Assembly: GCA_016758965.1 (NCBI GenBank)
Contig: JAEPRB010000159.1
Location: 30,680 to 94,679 of the forward strand
Length of the DNA: 64,000 nucleotides
Reading direction: 5' to 3'
Origin: Circinella minor
Lineage: Eukaryota > Mucoromycota > Mucoromycetes > Mucorales > Lichtheimiaceae
Shown: positions 38,074 through 50,389 of the stretch, piece after piece
Layout of the letters: every line of letters begins with the position of its first letter
Numbering within the stretch: the first letter of the stretch is position 1
Position numbers and translations under genes: made by a program
The notes under the pieces: generated by a model
Seen by the model: only the letters and a program-made list of their open reading frames with translations
What the model was told of the DNA's origin: nothing
Databases searched by the model: none

Positions 38074-40005
38074 TGTTAAATAAAATAAATTGTTTAATGA
38101 AAAAAAGAAGTTTACATAAAGACTGTTTTGAATAAAAACTATTTAAACTTATGCGGGGGGGGGAATCATTAATTACATCATAACTGTTTCATAAATTTGA
38201 TTAGATTGGTAAATTTTTCTTGGGTTTTATTATTGCCATCAAAAAAAAAAAAGAAGAGATCAAATTCAAAGTTCTGTCGGAATAAACAATATAGTGAAAC
38301 TTGCAACATGTATAACTTATCTACTTTCTATGACAAAGTAGTAGATAACAATAAACTAAACAGACTTTTTTTTAGTGGTATATGTAGTCCCAGCACTTCA
38401 GCTTTCTTTTGCGGTGTAAACATTCTAATATTGTTACATTTAGGAATTATAATCATTTAACCATGAATCGATTATAATTTCTAAATAATATCGTTTTCGT
38501 GCTGCTGGCCATATATTATACTATTTATCTTCATATGATAATCGATTACACGGTTCTATTTAATGCTGTAACTACTACCGTTTTGTTGGAAGTATGTATT
38601 GCTTTACGTAGTATGGCATCCTTGACATTTGCTTGAAATTGGACAAGGGCAGAATAAATAGCTTTTTTTTTTTTTTGATGAATATATGGCCCGTTCACTA
38701 TTGTGTCTTCGCTTATTCCTGAACAACTCATCTCCAAGAGCTAAATCATACAAGGGCTGGAAGCATAAGAAAATATGTACGACAATCTGTTGGATTTTTT
38801 CACAAACCATAGATAATAACTTAATGATAAATAATATATGTTTGTATTGAATTTTATAAACGATTACGTATTGACTTTTAATGAAAACCAGTCCAGCTTT
38901 TCAAACATTAATAGCCTTGTGTTTTTATGGAAGAACTTTTTTATTATTATTATTATTATTATGTCGTTTCTGATTCTTGATATTTGGCTCAACTTTCTTT
39001 TGTGCGAGCTTTATTTTTCCAATGTCGTATATACAAACTGCTAGTGACGAATATCAGTATGAGAATATTGATTAGACAACTGTGTAATAGTGTTCGTAAT
39101 CACTACTTATCTAAGTATCTTTATAAATAACTGAGCTAATAAATAACGACTTTTCTAATCGCTTGAACTATTCGATGCTTCCCTAGTTCAGAATAGTATC
39201 CAGTTGAAGGAATCGTTGCTAGTGGATACTCTCTTGTCCAACCTACTCAATTACAATTTGCAAATAGATATTTGGTATCGCTTTGTTGATACGTACATAT
39301 AATTTAAATAAAGAGTCTTGAGCTGAGATTTCTCTGACTCAAGCTAAATTAGTTTTCTAAATGTCCAAATTTGCACATATAGTATAGTGTAAGTAAATAG
39401 TCTGTAAATAAACACCCCTTTTTCTGCGATACGTATCCATGATGACTTTTTATAGTTGTTAGCAATGTTGTTACTACTACTTTATCACAACTACTGTTGT
39501 CAAGTAACTACAAAATCACTTTGGAAACTAATAAATATAAATAATTACACACATGATTTTTTTTCCCATATATGAGAACGTAAGAAATATAAAGCATTAT
39601 TAAACATACCACTGTAATCTTGTTTAAAGAATTAAATTTATTTATTTATTTTGTTCCAGCGCATGTTCACGTTTTTTGAGTAATTAGCGTGAAACTGTCA
39701 TTTCTTGATCCAAAAAAAAAAAAAAGTTATGAAAGAAAAGAAGATACATCCCGGAGAAAAAATAATTCACAAGTTGAAGATTATATGTTACTATTGGCTT
39801 AAAAATAGTTTCTTTTATGTAGAATGTAATGATCTCTTCATATCGAATATTGTATGATCAAATTTCTCAAGATGTATTTATTATTCACATTCACGCACAA
39901 AAGTTAAAATATTATGTTTTTACCTTGATGATGAAATGAAAAAATTACTACGAAAATCAGAAGGGAAAAGTCAAGATTTTGGTTCTACTGCGCTTATTTA
40001 TCACG

Positions 40006-40009
<4 letters not shown>

Positions 40010-40040
<31 letters not shown>
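40010..40040 (+). repeat. Poly(A) tract, 31 bp
   Basis: Uninterrupted run of A in intergenic DNA. There is no adjacent target-site duplication or upstream reverse-transcriptase-like frame that would mark it as a retroposon tail. Confidence 0.9.
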
Positions 40041-40042
<2 letters not shown>

Positions 40043-40395
40043 CACCTTTTGCCATTGATGAAAGGTATGTTAAAAACTAACGATGTATTTTTCCATATAT
40101 CCGATGCAACTCCGTTTACGTTTCACTTGTGTGTGTGTTTATTTTATATTGCCAAGATCAAACTTTAAAAAAAATTGAATATTTTACTTGTATGAATTAA
40201 AAAAAAATTGATATTTTAATAATCAAAAAAGCTTTTGTTACTCTTTCAGGAACCATATATATATATATATATTTCTACGGAAAAATAAAAAGATAAAAAA
40301 AAAAAATTATGTGCATGAAAAATGCTAAATCGGCATGGGGTTTGTTGAAACGAGTTTGAAAAATGGCATGAATCAACACGGCACGGGGTTTCCGA

Positions 40396-40398
<3 letters not shown>

Positions 40399-40432
<34 letters not shown>
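40399..40432 (+). repeat. Poly(A) tract, 34 bp
   Basis: Second uninterrupted A run, about 360 bp after the first. The pair flanks AT-rich DNA with no gene. Confidence 0.9.
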
Positions 40433-40433
<1 letters not shown>

Positions 40434-40700
40434 AGAGCTTGAAACTCCACTGAACGTATCAAAAAGAAGAAGCATGTGCTATTCCAAAAATAGGGTTTTT
40501 TTTTGCTCCTTTTCATTCCATGTCCAATCCCACTTCAAATAAAAAAAATCTTTCTCAAAAGTCTAAAAATAATGGATTTGGTAGTAGAAACTGAAGGAAA
40601 ACAAAAGAAGTAACTATGAGTATTGCGCAGCAATAAAAAATAATGGTGACACATTCGTTCAAAACTTTAGATTCTATATATTCTTCTTTCAACTAACCCT

Positions 40701-40742
40701 CCCCTCCCCCACCAATCAAACCTCATCTGGGGGGGGGAGGGG
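40701..40742. promoter_or_regulatory. C-rich/G-rich inverted repeat in the RRM gene promoter
   Basis: CCCCTCCCCC (40701-40710) and GGGGGAGGGG (40733-40742) are perfect 10-bp inverted copies with a 22-bp loop that holds a CCAAT box (40712-40716). It lies about 390 bp before the ATG at 41124 and could form a hairpin, i-motif or G-quadruplex. A second C run follows near 40868-40877. Confidence 0.4.
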
Positions 40743-41123
40743 TCCAGTCCATTTTTTTTTATATATCATATTAGCATGCTTTTTCAAGAAAAAATGTATA
40801 CGCGTCGTCTACCCTTTCAGCGCTTACTTTGCCTTACCGCTAGCCTATCTCCTCTCTCCCTCACCCTCCCCCCCCCAATTTCCTCCCCGAAAAAAAAAAA
40901 ATCTTGGGATTAAGCCCTCGGGTTATTGGGAATAAGAGTGAGTTTTTTTTTTTTTTTCTTTTTTTTACATCTTTTTTTCTTCTGTGACATTAACATCGCG
41001 TTTTTTTTCAAATATATATATATATTTTTTTTTTTGTACTCTCGACAAAAGAGTTTCGAAACCCTTTTTTTTCCGTTTTATTTAACTTATTGATTCCATT
41101 GTTCCCAACCCTAACTGTTCGTC

Positions 41124-43186
41124 ATGTCCACAACGACTGAACAAAAGCAGCAGCCCACTGTCGCTGCCACAACCACTCCTGAGAATAATAAGCCCACCTC
41201 CAATGGTGTTGCTGCAGATACAACAACAGAGTTGGTTGAAGATAACAAGGTAATGAATTTAATGTTTTTATATATTTTGTTTTTTTTTTTTTTGTTTTTA
41301 TTCTTTTCGTTGCCCCATAACAACGTCATCAAAATCTTTCTATCCATCTATGCTATAAAAACGGATTGGGTAATCATTAAAAAAAAACACACACACATTG
41401 AACTAAAATAAAATTGTTTGATGGCGTTTCCATCTTGTAGGTTTTTGTCGGAAACTTACCGTTCAAGACCAGTCAAGAAGCTTTAACCAAGTTTTTTGAA
41501 AGTGCCGGTAAAGTGTAAGCGTGTTCTTTTTATTTTTTCTATTTTACTCTTTTGGCCTTCTTTTTCATAAGAGAAGAAAAGTGTTTATATAACAAATCTA
41601 TACGGGTTGTAAAGAGGAGGAAGAAGAGGAAGTTAAGAATTATAAAGGGAGAGAAGAACAGGGAACAAAGATATATATATATATATGTTAACACATGTAT
41701 ATATGTTTCTATAGTACGGAAGCTACCATTATTAAGCATGGCCGCCGTTCGCTCGGTTATGGCTTTGTAGCCTTTGAAAGTGCCGCAGAAGCGGAGAAGG
41801 CAAGAAAGGAGCTGAACAAGAAGGAACTCGAGGGCCGTGAGGTGAATGTTGAAGTCGCCAAGCCCAAGGCCCATGTCGAGAAGAAGCAAGAACAGGCATC
41901 CACTTCGTCTGAGGATGAAGGAGAAAAGAAACCTCGTGCTCGTAAGCCTGTAAGTTGATTTTTTTTTTCTTTTCCTTTTTTTTTTTTTTTTTAATTCTGA
42001 AACGTAATAATATTTTTTTTATACGCACTCCTCTTAACCTCTTCTATTATTATTATTATTATTATTATTACTTTCTAATTCAATTAGCGTCGTCGTACGG
42101 TTCGTAAGTCTCGTGCTGCTAAAAAGAAAACTACAGCAGCTTCTGGAACAGAAGATGAATCTGATAGATCTCTTGATGGAAAGGCTACTACTACTGAAGA
42201 GACAAAACAAGATGAGAAGCCCAAGAAAAAAGCTCGTCGTGTTCGTCGTAAGAAGGTCCCTGCTCCAAGACCTGAACGTCCACCAACTGAACCTTCCAAG
42301 ACAACTGTCTTTGTTGCAAACCTTCCTTATGCAACCACTGATGAAAGCCTTTCTGCTGTATTCAAGGAATACAAAGTTAAATCTGCTCAAGTGGCACGTA
42401 TGAAGAAGTAAGTAATTTTTACTGATAGTTTTTTTTTTTTTTTTTTTTTTTTTAGTAAAAAAAAAAAAAGGGGGCGGGTGATGAGGAATTGCACAGATGT
42501 ATGCCCTTTTTTATGAATAGGGATATATTTTAAATTATGATATTGACTGCTCTTGGTTTTTTTTTTTTATTATCTATAGCGGTCGTTCCAAAGGATATGG
42601 TTTCGTTGATCTTGAATCTGAAGAAGAACAAACCCGTGTCTTGGATAATGTTAAGGATGTTGTATTGGAAGGTCGCGCTATTTATTTAAAGGTAGCCATG
42701 TCTGAACGCCCCAAGGAACAAGATGCTACTAGTGAAACCAAGGAGACTTCCGATGCTACTGCTACTACTGAATCCTCCAAGAAGGATGCTGCTCCTGCTA
42801 AGAAGGAAGAAACTAAACCAGCTGCTGCTCCTGCTAAAAAGGAAGAGGCTAAACCAGCTGCTGCTCCTGCTAAGAAGGAAGAGACTAAACCAGCTGCTGC
42901 TCCTACTAAGAAGGAAGAAACTAAACCAGCTGCTGCTCCTGCTAAGAAGGAAGAGACTAAACCAGCTGCTGCTCCTACTAAGAAGGAAGAAGCTAAACCA
43001 GCTGCTGCTCCTGCTAAGAAGGAAGAAACTAAGCCAGCTGCTGCTCCTGCTAAAAAGGAAGAGGCTAAACCAGCTGCTGCTCCTGCTAAAAAGGAAGAGA
43101 CCAAACCAGCTGCTGCTCCTGCTAAGAAGGAAGAAGCCAAACCAGCTGCTGCTCCTGCTGAAAAGAAAGAAGCTGAGAAGAAATGA
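41124..43186 (+). CDS. Two-RRM RNA-binding protein with Lys/Glu/Pro/Ala repeat tail
   Basis: Five exons: 41124-41249, 41441-41514, 41715-41949, 42088-42407 and 42580-43186; 453 residues. RRM1 spans about 43-115 with RNP2 VFVGNLPF and RNP1 SLGYGFVAF; RRM2 spans about 212-290 with RNP2 VFVANLPY and RNP1 SKGYGFVDL. The linker is strongly basic (RRRTVRKSRAAKKK, KKARRVRRKK) with acidic patches rather than RGG. The tail is ten copies of a 12-residue unit, KKEE(T/A)KPAAAP(A/T), then EKKEAEKK. The layout recalls nucleolar or mRNP proteins such as Sbp1 or nucleolin-like factors, but there is no RGG box, so the family is left open. The C/T-rich promoter and leader suggest high expression. Confidence 0.85.
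42800..43159 (+). repeat. Coding minisatellite, 10 x 36 bp
   Basis: Ten tandem 36-bp units encode KKEE(T/A)KPAAAP(A/T). Most differences between units are GAA/GAG, AAG/AAA and ACT/GCT, so the array is recent or kept uniform. Because no unit contains a stop in any of several frames, long spurious frames appear on both strands; these are not genes. Confidence 0.95.
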
Positions 43187-44548
43187 AAATAACCTATTTC
43201 TTTTTTTTTTCGAATGATGTACACTACCAATATAATGATAAAAAAAATTGATGATCAAAAAAAAAAAAAACAATTAAGCTGTACATAAAAATCCTCCTCC
43301 CATCCACCACCTTACCCCCACCCCCCTTTTTTTTTTATCTACATACATTTTTCTCGTACTGTAGACAAATTCACGTACTCTTTTTTTTTTTTTTTTTAAA
43401 TAATATATAACCATCTTTTTTCTTTCCTCAGTATATTTTAATTGAATTGTCTTTTTTTTTTGTCAATCATCTGGTCATATATAATCTGTGGTACAGATTA
43501 CAAAAAAAGAAAAAAAAAACTTAATATGTATGTAAATAAGTTACCCCAGAGTTTACTTGGCATGGGAAATAGTTGACTCACAAAAAAAAAAAAAAAGTGC
43601 TACGACCCGAGCCATGGACCGGGTTATCATGAATTATAAGTATTATCTATTCGACTATATGAGATAGAGAGACAATACGTACTATACATATAACTCATCT
43701 AATACAATATATACATTTGATATTAGATGTTTGACTTTTACTTTATTGTGATGGTTTCAAAGTGTTCCATTTTGATAAAATCTTAATGTACACTTAAACC
43801 TAAATTGATTAAACGAGGTCTTTTCCCCTGTGATGTGTGTGTATACATAATTTAGGGTCATGCTTTGCAGTAAAATTTAGGAATAAATGCAAAGATGAAG
43901 CGGTGTTAATAATGATGATGATCATAAAACCTTTTTTTTTTATGGTCTAAATATTGACAAATGATGAGTGATCAATGTAGTAAACCCGGGCAACGGGTGT
44001 AAAGTAAACAATATCAATGGGGGGGGGTTCTCTCTCTTTTTTTTTCTTTTATAATCTATTATATACAACTTTATATGTTGCTTGATGAAAAAAAAAGATA
44101 CGTGAGTAATATGATTAATACTACGTAAAATGCTGTAACAGTTTTAAAAAGAAATACATATATAGGCTGATATAATACTGAACGGGGATATGGATGACGC
44201 GCTTAAATTGATTAAGGTTGAACTCTTGCATCCTTTTGTGTAATCCAAAAAACACAAACAACAAACTTTTACCAAAAAAAAAAAAAAAATATGATATATC
44301 ACATTTTAAAAAATGTTCAGACTTATTCACATAACATAAACAATTCATTTAATAAAATAGATATTAATTGAATATACAATCAATAAAATAAATGGAACTA
44401 ATTGGTTGTTAAAGAGAACGAATATATTTACGAAAAAAAAAAGAGAGAGAGAGAGATTTTTTTATACACAGTTTGTTTACATGATTTTGTAAAAGTAAAA
44501 AAAAAAAAAAAAAAGAGTAGGGTTTAGAAAAAAAAAAGGGACTATTTA
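43187..44548. other. Convergent 3' interval
   Basis: AT-rich with many homopolymers (T runs near 43380, G run near 44023, A runs near 44275 and 44497). Two TACGTA sites near 43677 and 44122. No gene or RNA is recognised. Confidence 0.5.
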
Positions 44549-47103
44549 CTACTTGTCAAAGTGTTTTTTATACCGCGATGCGTTTACCAAGGCGCAAAGT
44601 GGCTCTGATAAATATTGACACAATCTAGCCCTATAAATTTTTTTTTTTTGAGTGAGTAAAATATATTTAAAGTTATCACTCAATAACAATAAATAACAAT
44701 AAATAATAATAATAATAATAATAAAATACTTACTGAAGAGGAGGAATTGTATCAATCGATGCAGAACCATCCAACCATAATTCAATACGATCACCACGAT
44801 TTCGTTTAGATAAAACTATACCCACCATACCAAATTCTGAGAGGATGCCACCAATAAATGAAGCAAGTACTAAATCGAATAATTCATCCATATCCGTCTT
44901 ATTAGGACATAAAGTGAATCGACCGCCATTTTTATTTGTACTGTCTTCCCACATAGGTGCCACATCCTTTATGAAACAATACAGGTTTTGATTATTCTTC
45001 ATTTGTGAAGGACGACCACTCCTATGTTGCTTGTAATATCTCCATCTTGAAGAAAAATCCCATACAGTTTGACAATTGAAAATTGGCTTCACCGTGGACA
45101 TGTAATTAGCTGTTGGGGTTTTTTGATGTTTGGCGGCAGCCGTTTCACTGAAATAAAATGTGTACGTATTTGGAAGTTCCATCACCGATGTTTTGGGAAT
45201 ACCATGTTTGTCCATATATTCTTTGACATATTGATATCGAGTAGGATTTTCACGTACTCGGTCAGGGTCCGCCCAAACGGGTAGTTCGGCATCATCCTTA
45301 TTTTCATTTTGTTGTTCCAATTCTTCCTTCTTTTCTTCTTCTACTTCTTCTTTCATAGGTGTAAATGAATTCATTTGAACCTGTTCATCTTCTTTTTTAA
45401 TGAGTAATGATTCCTCTTGCTTTTTTTCATCAGGAGAAGAAGAAGAAGAAGAAGAAATAGGTACAGTAGGTATAGCCAATTTATCAACAATTTCATTCAT
45501 AAAATCAGGTGATTGAGATGATGACGCGGAAGAAGAAATAGTTTGTTTATTCTCTTCTTCTTCTTTTGGTTGCGGAGGAGCCGGTGGCGTTGTTACTAAG
45601 GGATTGATGGCGGATGCTGCAAAGTGACATGCAGAATTATTATTATTATTATTTTTAATACTCATAAAAATAAAAAAAAGACACCCGTACATTATAACAC
45701 ATGTCCCCCTTAATTTTTTTTTTTTTTTTTTTGAAAAAAAAAAAGAAAATGAAAATGAAAATTCTTACCAACAACGGAATCTGGTGATGATTTTTCTTCA
45801 ACACTAGGTAAAGTAATCATACTTGAAGCAGCGGTACTGCTAGTACTACCATTACTAAAACGTCGACAGATTTCTGCAGAAGAGGCTGTAGTAACAGCGT
45901 CGGAGATTGTTGATGCGCGACGGTGCAGGTCTTCCGCAAGTAACTCTTCTGGGTCTGTGCGACCAACAGTGTTGTTTGCATATGGATGGTCTGTGTTAGT
46001 ACTAACTATTGCTGGCATCGTTCCATTCGTTGTTGTTGTTGTTGTTGTTGTACTGTTAATAAATTCGGTCATTGAAGTGGATGAAGAACTTGAAGCAGTA
46101 GGACTTGATATCATCATAGGTGCTGCTACTTGATAATTATTTGTATACTGTTGATGATAATAAGCGTATTGTGGAGGAGGTGGTGGTAAAGGATAATAAC
46201 ATGGATATGGATGATGATGATGTTGTTGTTGTTGAAAAGTAAGTTCATTCTGATGATAATAATCCAAACGATGATGATCCATTTGAGCCACGGGTTTTGT
46301 ATTTTGTGTGTCATTAGAAGGTCTAAAAGTTAAATAAATAAATAAAAAAAAAATTATCAGTTGAAATCAAAATGAAAAAAAAAATGTTTTTGATCGATTA
46401 AGAAATTCAATATACTTTTTTCTTTTTACCTTTGTAAAGAAGTAGTAGTTTGATGAATGTGATTAGCTTTAGTAGTAGATAAAGATGAACTACTTGTAGT
46501 ACTTCTACTAATACTACTACTACTACTACTGCTGCTGCTTTCATCATCATTATTATTATTGACTGCAGTTATAGGATCGTCATTAGGCTGCAAAGGTTCT
46601 TTAGTCGTAGTTTCAAGCGGATCATATAGATTCGCATAAAACATTGTAATGGAGGAGATAGAGGAAGTAGTTGAACGTCGACGACGATTATGTTGATTAT
46701 GTAAAGAAAAAGATTTTTTGGATTTAGGTGGTATATGAATCATTGTAGTATTATCAAATGCAGTAAAAAAAATATTACGTTCACTCATAGCCATAGTAAT
46801 TGCTGGGCCATAAATAAGATCGTCAATATCTGCGGTGTTACTGCATGGTTGATAATAACGACTTCGCGACGGGTTTGGATGGTGTTGATAATAATGGTGT
46901 GATTGTTGATATCGAGTATTATTATTCGTATGATGATAATGTCGTTGCTGTTGCATACGTGGAGGAGCGCGAATATTACTACTACTACTGTTGTTGGTAT
47001 TGGTGTTTTTATTTTCTGTTGAGTTTCTTTTATTATTATAAAATGATTTATTTGAAGTAAAACTACTTCGTTGATTATGATGATTATAATAACTCGTCAT
47101 CAC
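44549..47103 (-). CDS. Class II eIF4E (4EHP/eIF4E2-like) with a giant N-terminal extension
   Basis: Four exons: 47103-46430, 46322-45769, 45616-44734 and 44630-44549; 730 residues, all joins in frame. The cap-binding core is the last 170 residues: NTYTFYFSE, VWDFSSRWRYY, the conserved PMWEDSTNKNGGRF (Trp about 632), DRIELWLDGSA and a C-terminal SRYKKHFDK. At the first cap-stacking position the TANYMSTVKPI block has Tyr rather than Trp, as in class II (4EHP) proteins. The first 555 residues are low complexity: Asn/His/Ser/Arg-rich in exon 1, His/Tyr/Pro/Gln/Thr-rich in exon 2, then Ser and Glu/Lys tracts. Normal 4EHP is about 245 residues. 4EHP proteins bind the cap without eIF4G and repress translation. 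A shorter isoform starting in a later exon is possible. Confidence 0.78.
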
Positions 47104-49915
47104 GTCACTTTTTATTATTATTATTATTATTATTTATAATAATAAGTTATAAAGAAGAAGCTTGAATTGTGGTGGTATGTGCGTGTGTGTGAAAAAAAAA
47201 AAAGGTAAAAGGAACAAGAAAAAAGTGAAAAGAAAAGAGAAAGAGAGAATAAAAGCGGAGAATGAATGGTTTGTTATAAACTTTTTTTTTCAAGTAAAAG
47301 CAGAATCACGGGGTTATAAATACGTTTCTTCAAAAAGGTCATGCGGGTTTTTTTTTCGCCAAGTTACAAAATTCATTTGCTCTCTCTCTCTCTGTGATAA
47401 CCTTTTTTTTTTTTTTCTGCTTTGGCTCGGCTCTCTCTACTTTTTTAATATAAAATGTTTATAATTTTGTGATAGTTCAATAAAGAAAATATTTTTTTTA
47501 TAACAAGTAAATTTCTATCCCTAAAATAAACATGTTTTTTTTTTTTTATTTATCACATCACCTTATTATATTCTGTGCATTTTTTATTTATTTTTTATTA
47601 TTATTATTATTATTTTAAAATGTATCAATTCTAAACAACAAAGGGGATTAAACACATCCCCGTTGGGCGCGGGCCACGACCGGAAAAGGAAGGCGGGCAG
47701 TCATTCTTGTTGTAAACAAGCAGATCACGAGTTATATATTTATGTTAATGTGCTATCATCCTATTTGGATTTTAAGAGAATTATTTTGTTTATATGTGCT
47801 GTCATTATGATAAAAAGAAAAAAAAAACTAACCCCATGGCCTTATTACTTGATGGTTTAAATAAAACGTGGGTGTGTTCCTTCTTTTTTTTTGTTACGTG
47901 ATTAACTATTACCGAGTTTTATGATTAAAAGGGTCAAAGTAAGTAAGTAAGTCTCCTGATTTTGAATAAGATAATTCAAAAAAAGTGAATGCTCCTTTTT
48001 CTCTCTCTTTCTCTTGTTGACGATTTATGTCAAATGTTCTGTATATATTATGATTCTCCTCTCTTTTATGTACTACTCCTCCAAGTTGTAACTCTCCTCA
48101 TCTATCTCTAACATATTTTATCATATTTTAAATTAAATACGTACTACTATATTATTGTGATATTATACACAAAGTCATAGTGAACAACGCATCTGAGTAG
48201 TTGTATATCATTGGCATCATGTCACACACACGTATTCCCAAAAGGAGGGTACAAACTTTAATCTATTTAGTTGAATTATTACAGATATATATACACCTAA
48301 AACCTTCTTCTTCTAAAAGTCAATTATGTACCTACATTAGAAAAATCAATAAATAATATTTTTATTATTAGGTATTCAATTAGTTATTTCATCTTCAAGG
48401 AAAACACATGTAATGTGAATGATCATCTTTTCTGTGTCACCATCTTTTTTTTTACGATTATAAAAGATCGCCTTCTTTTATACTAAACTCAACTTTTGCC
48501 GCGTTTTTTTCTTCTTTGACCTTCATCGTTATTCTTTTTTTTTTTACCCCAGGATTTCTTGTTACTTTTTAAGAACATAAGTTACTTTTTTTTATTTTTA
48601 TTTTATTTGATAATGAATCTTTTTTATATATAATGAACAATATAGTTCATATAATAACTGTTACTTAATATTATATCGTGCTTCTGGTTTTTTTTTGGGT
48701 AATACAAACAGTAATAACAAAAAAGAAACCCCGATCAATTTCCCCCACACTATTCCATTGTACCTATTACACATGTTTACAACAAGAAAATAATTTTTTT
48801 TTTTTGAAGATATCAAAAAAAAAAAACAAGGAGTGTAGAGTATATAGTAGGAGAATAAGTTTTATAATATTAGACTTTTGTTTAACACCTCCTTCCCCCC
48901 CCGCAACCACTACTAATTTGTTTCTATTGGAATCAGAAGAAGAAATAAAACATTTAATCCCGTATTTGTAACGAATAGGTTCAATGATAACCGTAAAGGG
49001 GTAAAATGCCCGTGCATTATCTGAACACAACAAATGTTTATCCTCTTTATTCAGTTTGAGCATACGCACAATAACCATTAATAATATGAAAAAAATAATA
49101 ATAGTATATTCTGCTCTTTGTTACCTATATAAATATAATATACTCTTGATATTTAATAGATTTATAAAACTACGTATCATAAATACGTAATTAAATTTGT
49201 TTTACATTTTAAAATCAAAAATATATTCTATATTTTCTTTCAATTACAATAATTAATCAATAAGTAGGAGGCAATGCGATTTAGTATTGATATTAAAGAA
49301 AGTGGATTAAATTGTGAAATTATATTATGATGTTTTATACTACAAAAAAGTTGTTGTTTCTTATTACAATCACATATGCTCTTACCATAAATTATCTTTT
49401 TAATAAAATGTCTTCTAACATTAAAACGTTTCAAAGTACTTTAAAAAGACTCCTTCTCGAATTGGCTACTTTCAGAATCCGTTGTGAGAAATTTGAGGTA
49501 CCATACGTAGTAACTCTTGATGATTCTATAAAATTTACCCTCGTCTTAATAAAATTCTTACAGTCCAAAATCACAATTAGCTTTTATTAATTAAGCAATA
49601 TACTATTGAAAGTATTGATAGATGCATGGGCAATCAATGTGTATCGCAATCTTTGTATCAGTAGATGTAGTTGGAAAAATATGGTTTTTAAGCAATACAA
49701 CAGGAAGAGAGCGAGATCCATCGGGACAATTGTTACAGAACGAAATATCGTGACTACGTATACACCTGTATTACAATTGTATTATTATTCCTTTCTTTCA
49801 TTGCCCTCTTCATACACTAACTATTTCTATGTCACAGTATATCTATTGTTTCATTGTTATCATATTCCACATACCACACTTGAAAAAAATGCACACAACC
49901 GTTTTTTTATATACA
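47104..49915. other. Gene-poor interval
   Basis: The first 400 bases are the purine/pyrimidine-rich promoter of the eIF4E gene. A GC-rich island at about 47643-47700 starts with an inverted repeat GGGGAT (47643-47648)/ATCCCC (47656-47661). The rest is AT-rich with T runs and several TACGTA sites (48138, 49172-49187, 49505, 49756). Frames at 49327-49953 are Phe/Tyr/Leu-rich and broken; 49900-49600 minus may be the tail of the relic below. Confidence 0.4.
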
Positions 49916-50385
49916 GCTACATTCACGTGTCGCTGGTGGATCTAATGCGGTAAGATAAATATCATTTTGACCGATACCACGAAAATAGGCGTCTTTTAAC
50001 TTTGCTGGAAGCAGTTTAGTTCATTCTTCATCAAGCATCGTCTTTTTATTGTACCGTCGTTTTGAACCTTTCGCGTCTCTGACTCGTTTGTTGAGCAGTT
50101 GGGTTATCCTCCACGTCAGTATCTCTTTCTTGCTCATTATTGTGGCCTTTGTCATGACCATAATCACAATCCTCATCTCCAAGGTTCTTCAAGTAACAAT
50201 TAGAGTGATTGTTGTGAGGATCGGAAGGCACTTTTCAAGCATGTCGAGGTCCATGGTCCATCGTTGGTTGTTGCTGTTGCTGATATCGTCTAAGTCGCTT
50301 GACGTTCCCGTTCTCTTTCGTCGCGACTATAGTACTTTGCTTCACACAGTTCGTGAGGATCTAGCTATCCGAATTATAAGTATGT
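49916..50385 (-). pseudogene. Fragment of a TnpB/Fanzor-like nuclease gene (relic 2)
   Basis: The minus strand reads KRRYNKKTMLDEE-stop-TKLLPAKLKDAYF followed by RGIGQNDIYLTALDPPATREC (about 50080-49920). This fits the RuvC-I block of fungal Fanzor proteins, normally GIDPGxxDIYTA: here Asp-Pro is missing, as if six bases were lost, and a stop sits where Trp is expected. Upstream on the same strand a hydrophilic Asp/Glu/Gln-rich stretch and an LCEAKYYSRDERER piece (about 50360-50320) recall the YY block of the same proteins, although its order relative to the first block is odd. Several frames are needed, and no terminal repeats or downstream zinc ribbon were found. Ordinary chance similarity is not excluded. 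Confidence 0.35.
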
Positions 50386-50389
50386 AAAT

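Larger units (their letters stand above)
38074..41123. other. 3-kb gene-poor region and promoter of the RRM gene
   Basis: No supportable gene. A minus-strand stretch at about 39251-39150 reads GWTREYPLATIPSTGYYSEL and continues open to 39140, coding-like but unidentified. Two poly(A) tracts of more than 30 bases lie at 40010 and 40399. From about 40690 the plus strand becomes C/T-rich with a CCCCTCCCCC/GGGGGAGGGG inverted repeat; this is probably the promoter and leader of the RRM gene. Confidence 0.45.

Noticed and set aside
40010..40432. Two long A tracts as tails of processed retrocopies
   Set aside because: No gene-like sequence before either tract and no flanking direct repeats were seen.
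42682..43273. Long open frames (164-195 codons) on both strands over the RRM gene tail
   Set aside because: They result from a stop-free 36-bp repeat read in other frames and have biased Ser/Leu/Phe composition. The plus-strand RRM frame explains the region.
47643..47700. GC-rich patch as an RNA gene or CpG island
   Set aside because: Only a 6-bp inverted repeat is present and no conserved RNA fold could be recognised by eye.
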